A stretch of 64,000 nucleotides of DNA from Paenalcaligenes sp052103955 (GCA_052103955.1 JBQELO010000014.1:1-64000), one strand, 5' to 3'; counted from the stretch's first letter, positions 24,912-34,745 are shown. Notes: generated by a model not told the origin, from the sequence alone. Numbers and translations are program-made.

Positions 24912-27281
24912 TTACTTACGCAATTTGGCAAACGCTGCCGCCATTGCATTATTCACAGCGGGTTCTTCACGACGTTGTGGTGCGCGGCTGTTGTTGCGCT
25001 GGGGCCTACCACCACCAGAAGAGCGACGGTCGGAGTCGCCGCCTGCTGGGCGTGAGCTTGGAATGTCATCGTTTAAACGCATGCTTAAGCTAATACGTTT
25101 ACGCGGTTCATCCACTTCCAGCACTTTAACTTTAACGGTTTGGCCTACGCGCACTACATCGCGTGGGTCACTCACAAACTGATCCGACAGCGCCGAGATG
25201 TGCACCAAACCGTCTTGGTGTACACCTACGTCAACAAAGGCACCAAAGTTCGCTACGTTGGTCACTACACCTTCCAGTGTCATGCCAGGGATAAGGTCAG
25301 AAATCTTGGTTACGCCTTCCATGAACGTCGCGGTGCTGAATTCTGGTCGAGGGTCACGACCAGGTTTTTCAAACTCCGAGAAAATGTCTTGCACGGTAGG
25401 TAAACCAAAACGCTCGTCGGTAAAGTCGTTAGGCGATAAGCCTTTGAGTGCACCGCTTTGGCCCATGACTTCTTTGGCTTGTTTTTGAATGCGCGCCAGG
25501 ATGCGTTCGGCCACAGGGTAGGCTTCAGGGTGAACAGCAGAAGCATCCAGTGGATTATCGGCGTTAGGGATGCGTAAGAAGCCCGCTGCTTGCTCAAAAG
25601 CCTTAGGGCCAAAGCGAGGTACGTCTAGCAGCTGTTTACGCGATAGGAAGGCGCCATTGCTGTTACGCCACTCCACAATGTTTTTGGCTAAGGTCGCATT
25701 CAGTCCCGATACGTGCATCAACAGCGGGGCAGAGGCGGTATTGACGTCTACGCCCACCGCGTTCACACAATCCTCTACTACTGCTTCTAGTGAACGAGCT
25801 AATTCACGCTGGTTCACGTCGTGCTGGTACTGGCCTACACCAATCGCTTTGGGTTCGATTTTTACCAACTCAGCCAGAGGGTCTTGCAGGCGACGGGCGA
25901 TAGATACGGCACCGCGCAGGCTGACGTCTAATTCAGGGAATTCTTTAGCAGCTAATTCCGATGCGGAGTACACCGATGCACCCGCTTCAGACACCGATAC
26001 ACGTGTCAGTTGCAGTTCAGGGTGACGGCTTTGCAGCTCGCTGACCAGTTTTTCGGTTTCGCGTGATGCTGTACCGTTACCTACAGCGACTAGCTCAATG
26101 CTGTGCTTCTTAGCGATAGCCGCTAAGGCTTTTAAACTGCCTTCTACATCACGGCGTGGCTCAAAAGGATAGATAGTGACGGTGTCTAACAATTTTCCCG
26201 TGGTATCAATGGCTGCAACCTTCACGCCAGTACGAATACCGGGGTCTAGGCCCAATACGGATTTATGACCGGCTGGTGCTGCGAGCAACAAGTCGCGCAG
26301 GTTAGCGGCAAATACGCGTGTGGCTTCTTGTTCACCTTGTTCACGTAAACGGGTAATCAGTTCGGTTTCAAACAGCGTGAGCAGTTTGACGCGCCATGTC
26401 CAACGGCACACTTCAGCCATCCATGCTTCGTGTGCAGTGGCTTGGCTGTCAAAGCGCGCTGCGCTGTTGCTACTATCCGCAATACGCTCAATGCAGGGAT
26501 GTGGGTGCAGTGCTTCTTGTTCTTCGGTCAGACCTAAGCGCAACGTAAGCACGCCTTGCTGACGACCACGTAGCAATGCCAGGGTGCGGTGTGATGGCAG
26601 GGTGCGCAATGTTTCGCTGAAGTCGAACCAGTCTTGGAACTTATTACCTTCTTGCTCTTTGCCTTCTACTACTTTGGCGTATAGCAAACCACTGTTCCAT
26701 AGGTATTCACGTAAGGTAGCCAACAGGTCGGCGTTTTCTGCTTGGTTTTCAGACAGAATATCGCGTGCGCCATCTAATGCAGCTTTGCTACTATCAAACG
26801 GTGCTTCGCCTACAAAGGCTTCTGCTAAGACCAATGGATCACTAGCAGGGTTGTCCAAAATATTCTGCAACAACGCTTCCAAACCAGCCTCACGAGCAAT
26901 TTGCGCACGCGTACGACGTTTGGGTTTGTAGGGGGTGTATAAGTCTTCCAGACGTTGTTTGGTGTCTGCAGACGTAATTTCAGAAAGAAGTTCGGGGTTG
27001 AGCTTACCTTGTTGCTCAATCGAATCTAAAATGGCGATACGACGGGTTTCCAGTTCGCGCAGATACAATAAGCGCACTTCCAACTCGCGTAGTACACCGT
27101 CATCTAGACCGCCGGTAGCTTCTTTGCGGTAACGGGCAATAAACGGTACGGTGGCACCATCATCCAGCAAATCCACTGCCGCAGTGGCCTGATTAGGGCG
27201 TATGCTCAACTCGGTAGCGAGCTGTTGCAAAATACGGTTTTGGTCAATGGTACGCGGGGAAGAGGAGGGGGTAGTTGTCAT
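24912..27281 (-). CDS. tex: Tex-family RNA-binding transcription accessory protein
   Basis: Large cytoplasmic nucleic-acid-binding protein first described in Bordetella as affecting toxin gene expression. 789 residues. It has an N-terminal helical region, a YqgF-like RNase fold (GLDPGIRTGVKVAAID), helix-hairpin-helix motifs (SRKQLLDVPRFGPKAFEQAAGFLRI as two adjacent pieces), and a C-terminal S1 domain near 660-735 (LEGVVTNVANFGAFVDVG). The tail is Arg/Gly/Ser-rich. I chose the ATG at 27281 (MTTTPSSS); a TTG at 27305 would add eight residues and is unlikely. Confidence 0.95.
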   Translation of the reverse strand: MTTTPSSSPRTIDQNRILQQLATELSIRPNQATAAVDLLDDGATVPFIARYRKEATGGLDDGVLRELEVRLLYLRELETRRIAILDSIEQQGKLNPELLSEITSADTKQRLEDLYTPYKPKRRTRAQIAREAGLEALLQNILDNPASDPLVLAEAFVGEAPFDSSKAALDGARDILSENQAENADLLATLREYLWNSGLLYAKVVEGKEQEGNKFQDWFDFSETLRTLPSHRTLALLRGRQQGVLTLRLGLTEEQEALHPHPCIERIADSSNSAARFDSQATAHEAWMAEVCRWTWRVKLLTLFETELITRLREQGEQEATRVFAANLRDLLLAAPAGHKSVLGLDPGIRTGVKVAAIDTTGKLLDTVTIYPFEPRRDVEGSLKALAAIAKKHSIELVAVGNGTASRETEKLVSELQSRHPELQLTRVSVSEAGASVYSASELAAKEFPELDVSLRGAVSIARRLQDPLAELVKIEPKAIGVGQYQHDVNQRELARSLEAVVEDCVNAVGVDVNTASAPLLMHVSGLNATLAKNIVEWRNSNGAFLSRKQLLDVPRFGPKAFEQAAGFLRIPNADNPLDASAVHPEAYPVAERILARIQKQAKEVMGQSGALKGLSPNDFTDERFGLPTVQDIFSEFEKPGRDPRPEFSTATFMEGVTKISDLIPGMTLEGVVTNVANFGAFVDVGVHQDGLVHISALSDQFVSDPRDVVRVGQTVKVKVLEVDEPRKRISLSMRLNDDIPSSRPAGGDSDRRSSGGGRPQRNNSRAPQRREEPAVNNAMAAAFAKLRK

Positions 27282-27419
27282 GGATTCAATACGGCCAAAA
27301 AACAAGAGGTCGGGCTTGGTGCCATGCCGGAGGCTGACGTGAATCCCGTGTATGAACGGGAACCCAGTAAAAAATGATCGGCTTTGATTATAGAGCCGTG
27401 CAGAGATATTGAAAGAACT

Positions 27420-29441
27420 ATGACTATGCTGACACAGGAACTTGACGAAATTTTTGCTGAGGGTGGACCTTTAGCGGAGTCTGTGCAGCAATACCATTTA
27501 CGCATGGGGCAATTGGAGCTAGCACGCTCCATCCATAAGGCCATCACAGACCATGAAATACTGATTGCCGAGGCTGGTACTGGCACAGGAAAAACGTGGG
27601 CGTATTTAGTGCCGGTGTTTTTAAGTGGCTCTAAAGCTTTGGTGTCTACCGGCACGCGTACGCTACAAGATCAGTTGTTCAGGCGCGATTTGCCGCATCT
27701 ACGCAAAGCGCTAGGGTTACCGGTGCAAGTCGCCTTGTTAAAAGGGCGGGGCAACTATGTGTGTCATTACCACCTAGAGCGTACCGAGCAAGATAACCGA
27801 GGTTTTGCGTCGCGCCGTGAGGTGACGTGGATGCGTGAAATTCAACGCTTTAGCGAAGTGAGTAGTTCGGGGGATAAGTCCGAACTTGCCAGTATTCCTG
27901 AAGATGCAGAAATCTGGTCGCGGGTTACCTCAACCCGTGAAAACTGCTTGGGGCAAGACTGTCCTTATGTGGGCGATTGCTTCGTGTTGAAAGCGCGTCG
28001 TAAAGCGCAAGAGGCCGACGTGGTGGTAGTGAACCATGCGTTATTTATGGCTGACTTGGCGTTACGCGAAGAAGGCATTACAGATTTGTTGCCTGCCGTT
28101 GATACGGTGGTGTTTGATGAGGCGCATCAGTTGCCCGATGTGGCAACACGTTTTTTAGGTACATCGGTGTCGTTGCACCACTTGTTAGACTTGGCCAAGC
28201 AAACCGAGGTGGCTGGTTTGGGCCATGCGCGTGGCGTAGTGGACTGGACTGCGGTTGCCGGTGCATTGGAACAAGCCTGTAGGGATTTGCGTCTGGCCAC
28301 TGCTGAAGTGGCGAGAATGCCCGGTGCCAGAGCAACCTTCGAGATGATTCCTGAGGCCGAGGCGTTTGATGAGGCCTTAGAGGTACTGTTAGAAAAGCTA
28401 GACAAAATTATCAAGCTGCTAGAAATGCTGGCAGAAAAGCATCCGGATTTAGCGGCCGCACATAAGCAGGCGTTGTTGCTACGGGCACGGCTCTTCCTGT
28501 GGAGTCAGCCTGATAGGCAAGGGCGGCATGCGTTGGCTCCTGATACGGCTTCGGCAGAATTGAAAGAGTCAGCGGCGGATGAAATGGTGCGTTGGGTAGA
28601 GCACACACAAACGTCTTTACGTTTTCACAGTGCCCCTTTGTCAGTAGCCAAGATTTTTTCTCGCTACCGAGAACCGCATCAAGCGTGGGTGTTAACGTCG
28701 GCTACCTTATCGGTGCACGGTAACTTTGCGCATTTTGTGCATCAACTGGGATTATGGCAGGCCAGAACCGAGGTGTGGCCATCCCCCTTTGATTACCCGC
28801 AGCAAGGGCTGATGTTCGTGCCCAATAGCTTACCTGCACCTTCTTCACCACAGTTTAATGAGCAATTTGTAGACTTATTAATGCCCTTGATTAAGCAAGC
28901 TAAGGGCGGTGTGCTGGTGTTATGTACTACCTTGCGCTCGGTGGAGCGTATTGCCGAACTTCTGCAAGAACGCTTTGAGGATGAGGGTATTACTAGGCCT
29001 TTGCTAAGACAAGGCGAGCGTTCACGGCGCGTGCTGCTGGAAGAGTTCCGTAATGGCCACAATATGGTGTTGGTGGGGAGTGCGAGCTTCTGGGAAGGTA
29101 TTGATGTGCCGGGCGATGCGCTCACCTTGGTGGCGATAGATAAGCTGCCTTTTGCACCGCCAGACGATCCTGTGCTGGAGGCGCGTATCAATGCGTGTCG
29201 AGAGCGTGGGGGGAATCCCTTTATGGAGTACCAGTTGCCTGATGCAGCGATTGCGTTGAAGCAAGGGGCGGGGCGTCTGATTCGTACCGAGCAGGACTGG
29301 GGAGTACTGGTGGTAGGGGATGCACGTATTGTAGATAAGCCGTATGGGAAATTGTTATGGCGAGGTTTGCCTCCTTTCTCACGTACGCGTGATCTGCAAC
29401 GAGCATTGGCCTTTTTCCAAGAAAGGCAAAACGAAGAATAA
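27420..29441 (+). CDS. DinG/YoaA-family ATP-dependent DNA helicase
   Basis: XPD-like superfamily 2 helicase with an iron-sulfur cluster, acting in DNA repair or replication-damage tolerance; 673 residues. Walker A is EAGTGTGKT at 51-59. Four cysteines for the cluster lie in NYVCHYH, ENCLGQDC and VGDCFVL. The DEAH box is FDEAHQLPD. C-terminal motifs include GSASFWEGIDVPGD and QGAGRLIRTEQD, the latter typical of this family. It resembles YoaA more than DinG but I would not fix the symbol. ATG 27420 is preferred over ATG 27426 and an upstream TTG. Divergent from tex. Confidence 0.92.
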   Translation: MTMLTQELDEIFAEGGPLAESVQQYHLRMGQLELARSIHKAITDHEILIAEAGTGTGKTWAYLVPVFLSGSKALVSTGTRTLQDQLFRRDLPHLRKALGLPVQVALLKGRGNYVCHYHLERTEQDNRGFASRREVTWMREIQRFSEVSSSGDKSELASIPEDAEIWSRVTSTRENCLGQDCPYVGDCFVLKARRKAQEADVVVVNHALFMADLALREEGITDLLPAVDTVVFDEAHQLPDVATRFLGTSVSLHHLLDLAKQTEVAGLGHARGVVDWTAVAGALEQACRDLRLATAEVARMPGARATFEMIPEAEAFDEALEVLLEKLDKIIKLLEMLAEKHPDLAAAHKQALLLRARLFLWSQPDRQGRHALAPDTASAELKESAADEMVRWVEHTQTSLRFHSAPLSVAKIFSRYREPHQAWVLTSATLSVHGNFAHFVHQLGLWQARTEVWPSPFDYPQQGLMFVPNSLPAPSSPQFNEQFVDLLMPLIKQAKGGVLVLCTTLRSVERIAELLQERFEDEGITRPLLRQGERSRRVLLEEFRNGHNMVLVGSASFWEGIDVPGDALTLVAIDKLPFAPPDDPVLEARINACRERGGNPFMEYQLPDAAIALKQGAGRLIRTEQDWGVLVVGDARIVDKPYGKLLWRGLPPFSRTRDLQRALAFFQERQNEE

Positions 29442-29470
29442 AAAAAGGCTGCCTTATGGCAGCCTTTTTT
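29441..29470. terminator. Bidirectional terminator between helicase gene and bamD
   Basis: A6 then GGCTGCC (29447-29453), loop TTAT, GGCAGCC (29458-29464), T6. The symmetric A and T tracts allow termination of both convergent genes; the A run begins at the helicase stop codon. Confidence 0.92.
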
Positions 29471-29482
29471 GTGAGGAAATAC

Positions 29483-30331
29483 TTAGAACCAGTTGACGGG
29501 GTTCCAGTAGTTTCTAGGAGTTTTCAGCCCTTGTTTCCACAGAATGCTGTCTGGGAAGTTTTCATCCATGATGCGTTTAGTGTCATCGCGCAACGCTGTC
29601 TCACCCAGTGCGTCGTAAGACAAGTACATCAAGTACAGTGCTTTTTCAGCAATGGCGACACCGTGGAAATCGGTAATCACACGTTGAGCACGGTTGATAG
29701 ATGCTACATAGGCGCCACGTGTGTAGTAGTACTCAGCAACGTGTACTTCATTTTCTGCGATGGTGCTTACCAACCACGTGATACGTTGTTTGGCATCTGC
29801 TGCGTAACGGCTCTCGGGGTACAGATTGATGAGCTCGTTAAAAGACTCGTACGATTCACGCAAACCTTGAGGGTCACGCTCACTAGGGTCTTGCTGGGTA
29901 AAGCGAGTCAGCATAGCGCTAGGGGGCGTAAAAGTGATCAAGCCTTTCAGGTACAGCATGTAGTCGCTGCCTGGGTGGTTAGGGTATTGTTTCTGGAAAC
30001 GATCAATAGCGGCCAAGGCTTGCTCGGGCTCTTCGTCTTTCCAGTTAATGTAGGCTTGGTCAATCAACGCTTGTTGCGCATATGTGCCAAATGGGTAACG
30101 TGCCTCAATTGCTTCCAGTCTAGTACGGGCAGCTTTCCAGTTACCGGCGTTCATTTCTTCACGCGCATCTTGGTAAAGTTTTTCTGCTGTCCAGCCTGCA
30201 GTGGGGTCTATAGTAGGTTTAGTGGCACCACAACCCGCGATCACCAAAACTACGCAAAGTGTGGCCAGAGCTTTGGCCGAACGTTGAACGTTGGCGATTC
30301 GAGATAGAAAAAAACGAGCAAGACGAGTCAC
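29483..30331 (-). CDS. bamD: Outer membrane assembly lipoprotein BamD
   Basis: TPR lipoprotein of the BAM complex that inserts beta-barrel proteins into the outer membrane, 282 residues. The signal peptide ends in the lipobox VIAGC with the lipidated Cys at about 34. The mature part shows TPR-type helices and the family signature RYPFGTYAQQALIDQAY near residue 73. The start is a GTG at 30331 with AAGGA seven bases upstream; the ATG at 30339 is out of frame. Divergent from rluD with only 50 bases between, an arrangement also seen in E. coli. Confidence 0.94.
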   Translation of the reverse strand: MTRLARFFLSRIANVQRSAKALATLCVVLVIAGCGATKPTIDPTAGWTAEKLYQDAREEMNAGNWKAARTRLEAIEARYPFGTYAQQALIDQAYINWKDEEPEQALAAIDRFQKQYPNHPGSDYMLYLKGLITFTPPSAMLTRFTQQDPSERDPQGLRESYESFNELINLYPESRYAADAKQRITWLVSTIAENEVHVAEYYYTRGAYVASINRAQRVITDFHGVAIAEKALYLMYLSYDALGETALRDDTKRIMDENFPDSILWKQGLKTPRNYWNPVNWF

Positions 30332-30341
30332 AGAAGCATCC

Positions 30342-30371
30342 TTGGTGTTAGCATTTCAGACTGATTATATG
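30342..30371 (+). promoter_or_regulatory. Possible rluD promoter
   Basis: TTGGTG (30342-30347) is separated by 17-18 bases from TTATAT/TATATG (30365-30371). If used, transcription would start about four bases before the rluD ATG at 30382, with no room for a Shine-Dalgarno sequence. The elements match consensus only partly. Confidence 0.3.
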
Positions 30372-30381
30372 ATTTGTTGCT

Positions 30382-31359
30382 ATGCAAGACACTAATACTG
30401 CAAAAAATTTACACGATCTCCTGTCCGACGAGGCAGTAGAAGAGCGTCGCTTTGTGTTACCTATCACTCAGGAACCCGAGCGTTTAGACAAAACACTGGC
30501 CTTATTGTTGCCAGAGCATTCGCGCAGCCGACTGCAGTCCTGGATAGAAGATGGGCATGTTCAGGTGAATCAGCAGGTAGTGCGTACACGCCATATTTTG
30601 TATCCCGGCGATGTTATCACGGTGCAGGAGCAGGCGGCACCTGAATCCACTGCATTTACTGCAGAACCTGTGGATTTTCCAGTCGTAGAGGAAAGCCCGC
30701 ACTGGATTGTGGTAAATAAGCCTGCTGGGTTGGTCACACACCCTGGTGCAGGAAACTGGACAGGCACGTTGTTAAACGGTTTGCTGTATCGCTACCCTGA
30801 GCTGGCGTCTGTGGCGCGTGCGGGTATTGTGCACCGTTTAGACAAAATGACCTCTGGGTTAATGGTGGTGGCGCGCACCGAAACTGCACAAACGCACTTA
30901 GTGCGCCAGTTGCAAAGTCGTAGCGTGAAGCGCGAGTACCGTGCGTTAGTGCATGGGTTTGTAGCACCTGAGGGTACGATTAATGCACCTATAGGTCGTG
31001 ATCCGCATGTGCCTGTGCGTATGGCGGTAAACGGTTCAGCGCCACGCGAAGCCATTACTCACTTTACCTGCTTGCGTCACGGCTTGGCAGAGCGGGGGGT
31101 AGCCTTTAGTGAAGTGGTGTGTAGACTAGAAACAGGTCGTACCCACCAGATTCGGGTACACATGGCTAACCAAAAGCATCCGTTATTGGGTGATGATCTG
31201 TACGGCGGTAAAAACATGCTTGGGGCTGAGCGCCAGATGTTGCATGCCAGGGCTCTGGGTTTTGAGGATCCGGGCACAGGGCAAATGGTGAAGTTCGAGT
31301 CAGCGATACCCGACGACATGAACGCTGTGCGGGAGTGTATTGAATGGAAAGACAGCTAA
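30382..31359 (+). CDS. rluD: 23S rRNA pseudouridine synthase RluD
   Basis: Makes pseudouridines in helix 69 of 23S rRNA (E. coli positions 1911, 1915, 1917). 325 residues. An S4 RNA-binding domain is at about 33-90 (RLDKTLALLLP, SRSRLQSWIEDGHVQVN). The catalytic domain has Asp154 in IVHRLDKMTSGL and the motif ETGRTHQIRVHM. The ATG at 30382 has no visible Shine-Dalgarno sequence. It overlaps pgeF by 16 bases, so the two are translationally coupled. Confidence 0.95.
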   Translation: MQDTNTAKNLHDLLSDEAVEERRFVLPITQEPERLDKTLALLLPEHSRSRLQSWIEDGHVQVNQQVVRTRHILYPGDVITVQEQAAPESTAFTAEPVDFPVVEESPHWIVVNKPAGLVTHPGAGNWTGTLLNGLLYRYPELASVARAGIVHRLDKMTSGLMVVARTETAQTHLVRQLQSRSVKREYRALVHGFVAPEGTINAPIGRDPHVPVRMAVNGSAPREAITHFTCLRHGLAERGVAFSEVVCRLETGRTHQIRVHMANQKHPLLGDDLYGGKNMLGAERQMLHARALGFEDPGTGQMVKFESAIPDDMNAVRECIEWKDS

Positions 31360-32117
31360 AGTTCTCTACGATTACGGGCCCCGCTTGGTCGGGGTGCTCT
31401 TACTTCAGTACTCTGCGATACCCAGGCTGCAGTCAAGGCGACTGGGATGGACTGAATCTGGGGGCGCATTGCGGTGATGACCCTCAGTCTGTGGCTGCTA
31501 ACCGTGCGTTGCTTGGACAGCATGTGCCTAGTCAGCCTGTATGGTTGCAGCAGGTGCATGGTACGGGCGTGCTAGATGCCGACAATTATGTGGCTACAGC
31601 CGGTGAGCCACCACAAGCGGATGCCGCTATTACGACGGAGCCCAACCGCGTATTAGCCATTATGACGGCCGATTGCCTGCCGGTGGTGGTGTATGATTCA
31701 GTAGGTAGTGTAGTGGGTGTGGCGCACGCAGGATGGCGCGGCTTGGCGTCTGGTGTCTTAGAGCGCATGGTTGATCAGATGCAAACTAAAGCTCGCACCT
31801 CCGGTCTGTTGTCGGCATGGATAGGGCCAGCCATCAGTCAACAGCATTTTGAAGTGGGCGCAGAGGTACGCGAGGCTTTTCTAGACAAAGACGCGCGCTA
31901 CGACATGTATTTTGTTCCGTCACATGAAGCGGGCAAATATTTTGCCGATTTACCTAGCATTGCACGTCATCGTTTATACCAACATTGCGATGGCGGTATT
32001 GCCGTAGCCCTGAGTGGCGAATGCAGTTACGAGCGTACTGATCGCTATTACTCGTATAGGCGCCACTCGACCACAGGGCGACTGGTCACCGTAGCGTGGT
32101 TGCAAAGCGGCGCCTAG
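31344..32117 (+). CDS. pgeF: Peptidoglycan editing factor PgeF (YfiH, laccase-like)
   Basis: Multicopper-polyphenol-oxidase-fold protein, in E. coli shown to remove wrongly incorporated L-Ser from muropeptide precursors. 257 residues. The metal-site residues are visible: His72 in QQVHGTGV, Cys111 in TADCLPVVV and His128 in VGVAHAGWRG. It starts inside the end of rluD (16-base overlap), the conserved rluD-yfiH pairing. Older annotation as a polyphenol oxidase or laccase is possible, but the family role is cell-wall quality control. Confidence 0.92.
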   Translation: MERQLKFSTITGPAWSGCSYFSTLRYPGCSQGDWDGLNLGAHCGDDPQSVAANRALLGQHVPSQPVWLQQVHGTGVLDADNYVATAGEPPQADAAITTEPNRVLAIMTADCLPVVVYDSVGSVVGVAHAGWRGLASGVLERMVDQMQTKARTSGLLSAWIGPAISQQHFEVGAEVREAFLDKDARYDMYFVPSHEAGKYFADLPSIARHRLYQHCDGGIAVALSGECSYERTDRYYSYRRHSTTGRLVTVAWLQSGA

Positions 32118-32268
32118 TTGTTTATTCTGGTTGTTACAAAGTGTAGGTGTGGCGGCAAGTGGAATGTGTTGCGCATTTCTTGTCATGCAAGCTTGCTGCG
32201 TGTGATTCGTTGTTCAGTAGTTCAATAAAAGCCCATAGATGGCTTTGGCGACAGGGAGACAAATTACG
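32118..32268 (+). promoter_or_regulatory. phaC upstream region with palindrome
   Basis: 151 bases before phaC. GCAAGCTTGC (32187-32196) is a perfect 10-base palindrome followed by TGCG, giving a TGC-rich block of the kind reported for PhaR targets in other bacteria. AGGGAGA precedes the phaC ATG at 32269. No promoter could be placed with confidence. Confidence 0.35.
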
Positions 32269-33891
32269 ATGGCTGAGGCTGCGGTACACCCTCTTTCTCT
32301 ATTTATCGATAGCGATGCACTGCAGGCAATTCGCGCCGACTTCGAGCATCGCTGGCAGGCGTTGCAACAAGCTGCTGCGCAGGCCGCATTAGGCATGCCT
32401 AAAAGCCGCCGGTTTAAAGGTGAGGCATGGCAGTCGCATCCTCAATCCCTGATGGCTGCCCATGTGTGGGAGCTCTACGCGGATACCTTACAGAAACTCG
32501 CTGATCAAGCCTCTATTGGGGTAGAGCAACAGCAGCGGCTCTCTTTTGCGTTAATGCAATGGATAGAGGCAATATCCCCCGCCAACTTCTTAGCTACTAA
32601 TCCTGATGTACAGCAAGATCTGCTGTTCACCCAAGGGGCAAGTTTGCTAACCGGTGCACAAAATTTTTGGCAAGACTTACAAAAAGGACGCTTAAGCCAA
32701 ACTGACGAAAGCCAGTTCCAATTAGGCGAAAACTTGGCAACAACGCCAGGTGATGTGGTGTACAGCAATGCATTGTTTGAGTTACTGCATTACCGTCCTA
32801 CTACTGCGACAGTGAAGGCGATCCCGTTATTGGTGGTGCCGCCTTGCATCAATAAATACTACATCCTAGATTTACAGCCGCGTAACTCCTTTGTGCGACA
32901 TGCGGTAGAGCAGGGTTATCAGGTGTTTTTGATGTCGTGGCGTAACCCGTTGTCGGATGATGAGGATGGCATAGCGCAGGCCACTTGGGGTGACTATGTG
33001 GATAGTGGCGTATTGCAAGCTATTGACGTGGTGCGCGACATTACGCAGCAGCCTACGATCAATGCCTTGGGTTTTTGTGTGGGCGGCACATTATTAAGCT
33101 CAGCGCTTAGTATGGCCGCAGCGCAAGGTGAGCATCCCGTAAATGCACTGACCTTGCTCACGACGATGCTGGATTTTGACGATGTGGGTGCGTTACAGGT
33201 CTTTGTGGACGAGGCTTTGGCGTGCTTCAGAGAATGGCAAATAGGTGCTGGTGGATTGCTGGCGGCTAATGAGCTGTCCACTACCTTTGCTTTTTTACGT
33301 CCGGCCGAGCTGGTCTGGAATTACGTCACTGATAACTATTTAAAAGGCAAAACACCGCCAGCTTTTGACCTGCTGTACTGGAATGCAGACGGTACGAATT
33401 TGCCAGGGCCATTTTTTACGTGGTATTTCCGTAATACCTATCTGGAAAACAATCTAAAAAAACCAGAGGGTGTGCAGATCAATGGCCACACGTTAACGCT
33501 GAATACACTCACTATGCCTGCTTACGTTTATGGGTCACGTGATGACCATATTGTGCCGTGGCGTAGTGCATACCGTAGCGCTCAGCTATTGCAAGGTGAT
33601 GTGCGCTTTGTGCTGGGGGCGTCGGGTCATATTGCTGGTGTGATTAATCCACCAGCCGATCAAAAGCGTCATTACTGGACGCAAACAACCGCCGGAAGCT
33701 TAGATAGGTCGTTAGATTCTGAGCAATGGTTTGATCAAGCCCAGCAGTTGCCCGGTAGTTGGTGGGGGGATTGGATGGGTTGGTTGGCAAAGCATAGCGG
33801 TGCAGACATTACTGCTCCTACGCAAACAGGCAGTGCACAGTACCCCGCCTTATTGGCTGCACCGGGTAACTATGTGCGAGTTAGGGCGTAA
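32269..33891 (+). CDS. phaC: Class I polyhydroxyalkanoate synthase
   Basis: Polymerises 3-hydroxyacyl-CoA (mainly 3-hydroxybutyryl-CoA) into PHA granules. 540 residues from the ATG at 32269 with AGGGAGA upstream; a start at 32239 would add ten residues. The alpha/beta hydrolase core contains the lipase-like box GFCVGG with catalytic Cys270, then Asp425 in GSRDDHIVP and His454 in SGHIAG. The class I signature VPPCINKYYILDLQPRNS is present. Followed by phaB and phaR; phaA (beta-ketothiolase) is not in the window. Confidence 0.95.
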   Translation: MAEAAVHPLSLFIDSDALQAIRADFEHRWQALQQAAAQAALGMPKSRRFKGEAWQSHPQSLMAAHVWELYADTLQKLADQASIGVEQQQRLSFALMQWIEAISPANFLATNPDVQQDLLFTQGASLLTGAQNFWQDLQKGRLSQTDESQFQLGENLATTPGDVVYSNALFELLHYRPTTATVKAIPLLVVPPCINKYYILDLQPRNSFVRHAVEQGYQVFLMSWRNPLSDDEDGIAQATWGDYVDSGVLQAIDVVRDITQQPTINALGFCVGGTLLSSALSMAAAQGEHPVNALTLLTTMLDFDDVGALQVFVDEALACFREWQIGAGGLLAANELSTTFAFLRPAELVWNYVTDNYLKGKTPPAFDLLYWNADGTNLPGPFFTWYFRNTYLENNLKKPEGVQINGHTLTLNTLTMPAYVYGSRDDHIVPWRSAYRSAQLLQGDVRFVLGASGHIAGVINPPADQKRHYWTQTTAGSLDRSLDSEQWFDQAQQLPGSWWGDWMGWLAKHSGADITAPTQTGSAQYPALLAAPGNYVRVRA

Positions 33892-33976
33892 CCGCTACAA
33901 GAGTAAAAAAAGTATGTTGGTGCAGAGCTGGCCAACTCGTGTTGTTGTATGAGTGAGGACTACAAGGAGAAAGTGT

Positions 33977-34714
33977 ATGTCTGGAAAATTAGCATATGTG
34001 ACCGGGGGCATGGGTGGTATCGGTACAGCAATATGTCAGCGTTTGGCGCGTGAAGGTTTTAAAGTAGTTGCTGGGTGTGGACCAAACCGAGACGCCCAGA
34101 AGTGGCTAGATGAGCAGCGTCAGTTGGGCTTCGAGTTTTATGCTTCCGCAGGCAATGTCTCAGATTGGGATTCTACGGTAGAGGCTTTTAATAAAGTCCG
34201 ACAAGATTACGGTGACGTGGCTGTTCTGGTGAATAACGCGGGTATTACGCGTGATGGTCAGTTCCGTAAAATGAGTCTGGAAGAGTGGCGCTCGGTGATC
34301 GATACTAACTTGAACAGCCTATTTAACGTAACGAAGCAAGTTTTGGAACCTATGTTGGCCAACAACTGGGGGCGTATCATTAATATCAGTTCGGTTAATG
34401 GGCAGCGCGGCCAATTTGGTCAAACAAACTATTCCACCGCCAAAGCTGGTATACATGGTTTTACAATGGCGCTGGCGCAAGAGGTTGCGAGCAAAGGGGT
34501 AACAGTGAATACTGTTTCGCCTGGTTATATTGGTACGGATATGGTGCGTGCCATACGTCCCGATGTGCTAGAGAAAATCGTAGCCACGATACCGGTGAAG
34601 CGTTTGGGTGAGCCGGATGAAATTGCCTCTATGGTGGCGTGGTTGGCTTCTGATGATTCAGGCTTTTCTACCGGAGCTGACTTCTCGGTCAACGGTGGCC
34701 TGCATATGGGCTAA
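33977..34714 (+). CDS. phaB: Acetoacetyl-CoA reductase
   Basis: NADPH-dependent short-chain dehydrogenase that reduces acetoacetyl-CoA to (R)-3-hydroxybutyryl-CoA for PhaC. 245 residues. The cofactor loop is TGGMGGIG at 9-16, NNAGITRDG follows, and the catalytic Ser139/Tyr152/Lys156 lie in NISSVNGQRGQFGQTNYSTAK. The sequence around GQFGQTNYSTAKAGIHGF is typical of PhaB rather than FabG. ATG 33977 is chosen for its AAGGAGA seven bases upstream; 33953 is an alternative. 85 bases after phaC. Confidence 0.95.
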   Translation: MSGKLAYVTGGMGGIGTAICQRLAREGFKVVAGCGPNRDAQKWLDEQRQLGFEFYASAGNVSDWDSTVEAFNKVRQDYGDVAVLVNNAGITRDGQFRKMSLEEWRSVIDTNLNSLFNVTKQVLEPMLANNWGRIINISSVNGQRGQFGQTNYSTAKAGIHGFTMALAQEVASKGVTVNTVSPGYIGTDMVRAIRPDVLEKIVATIPVKRLGEPDEIASMVAWLASDDSGFSTGADFSVNGGLHMG

Positions 34715-34745
34715 TGCACTGTTTTTTGGAATGAAAAGGTAGTCT

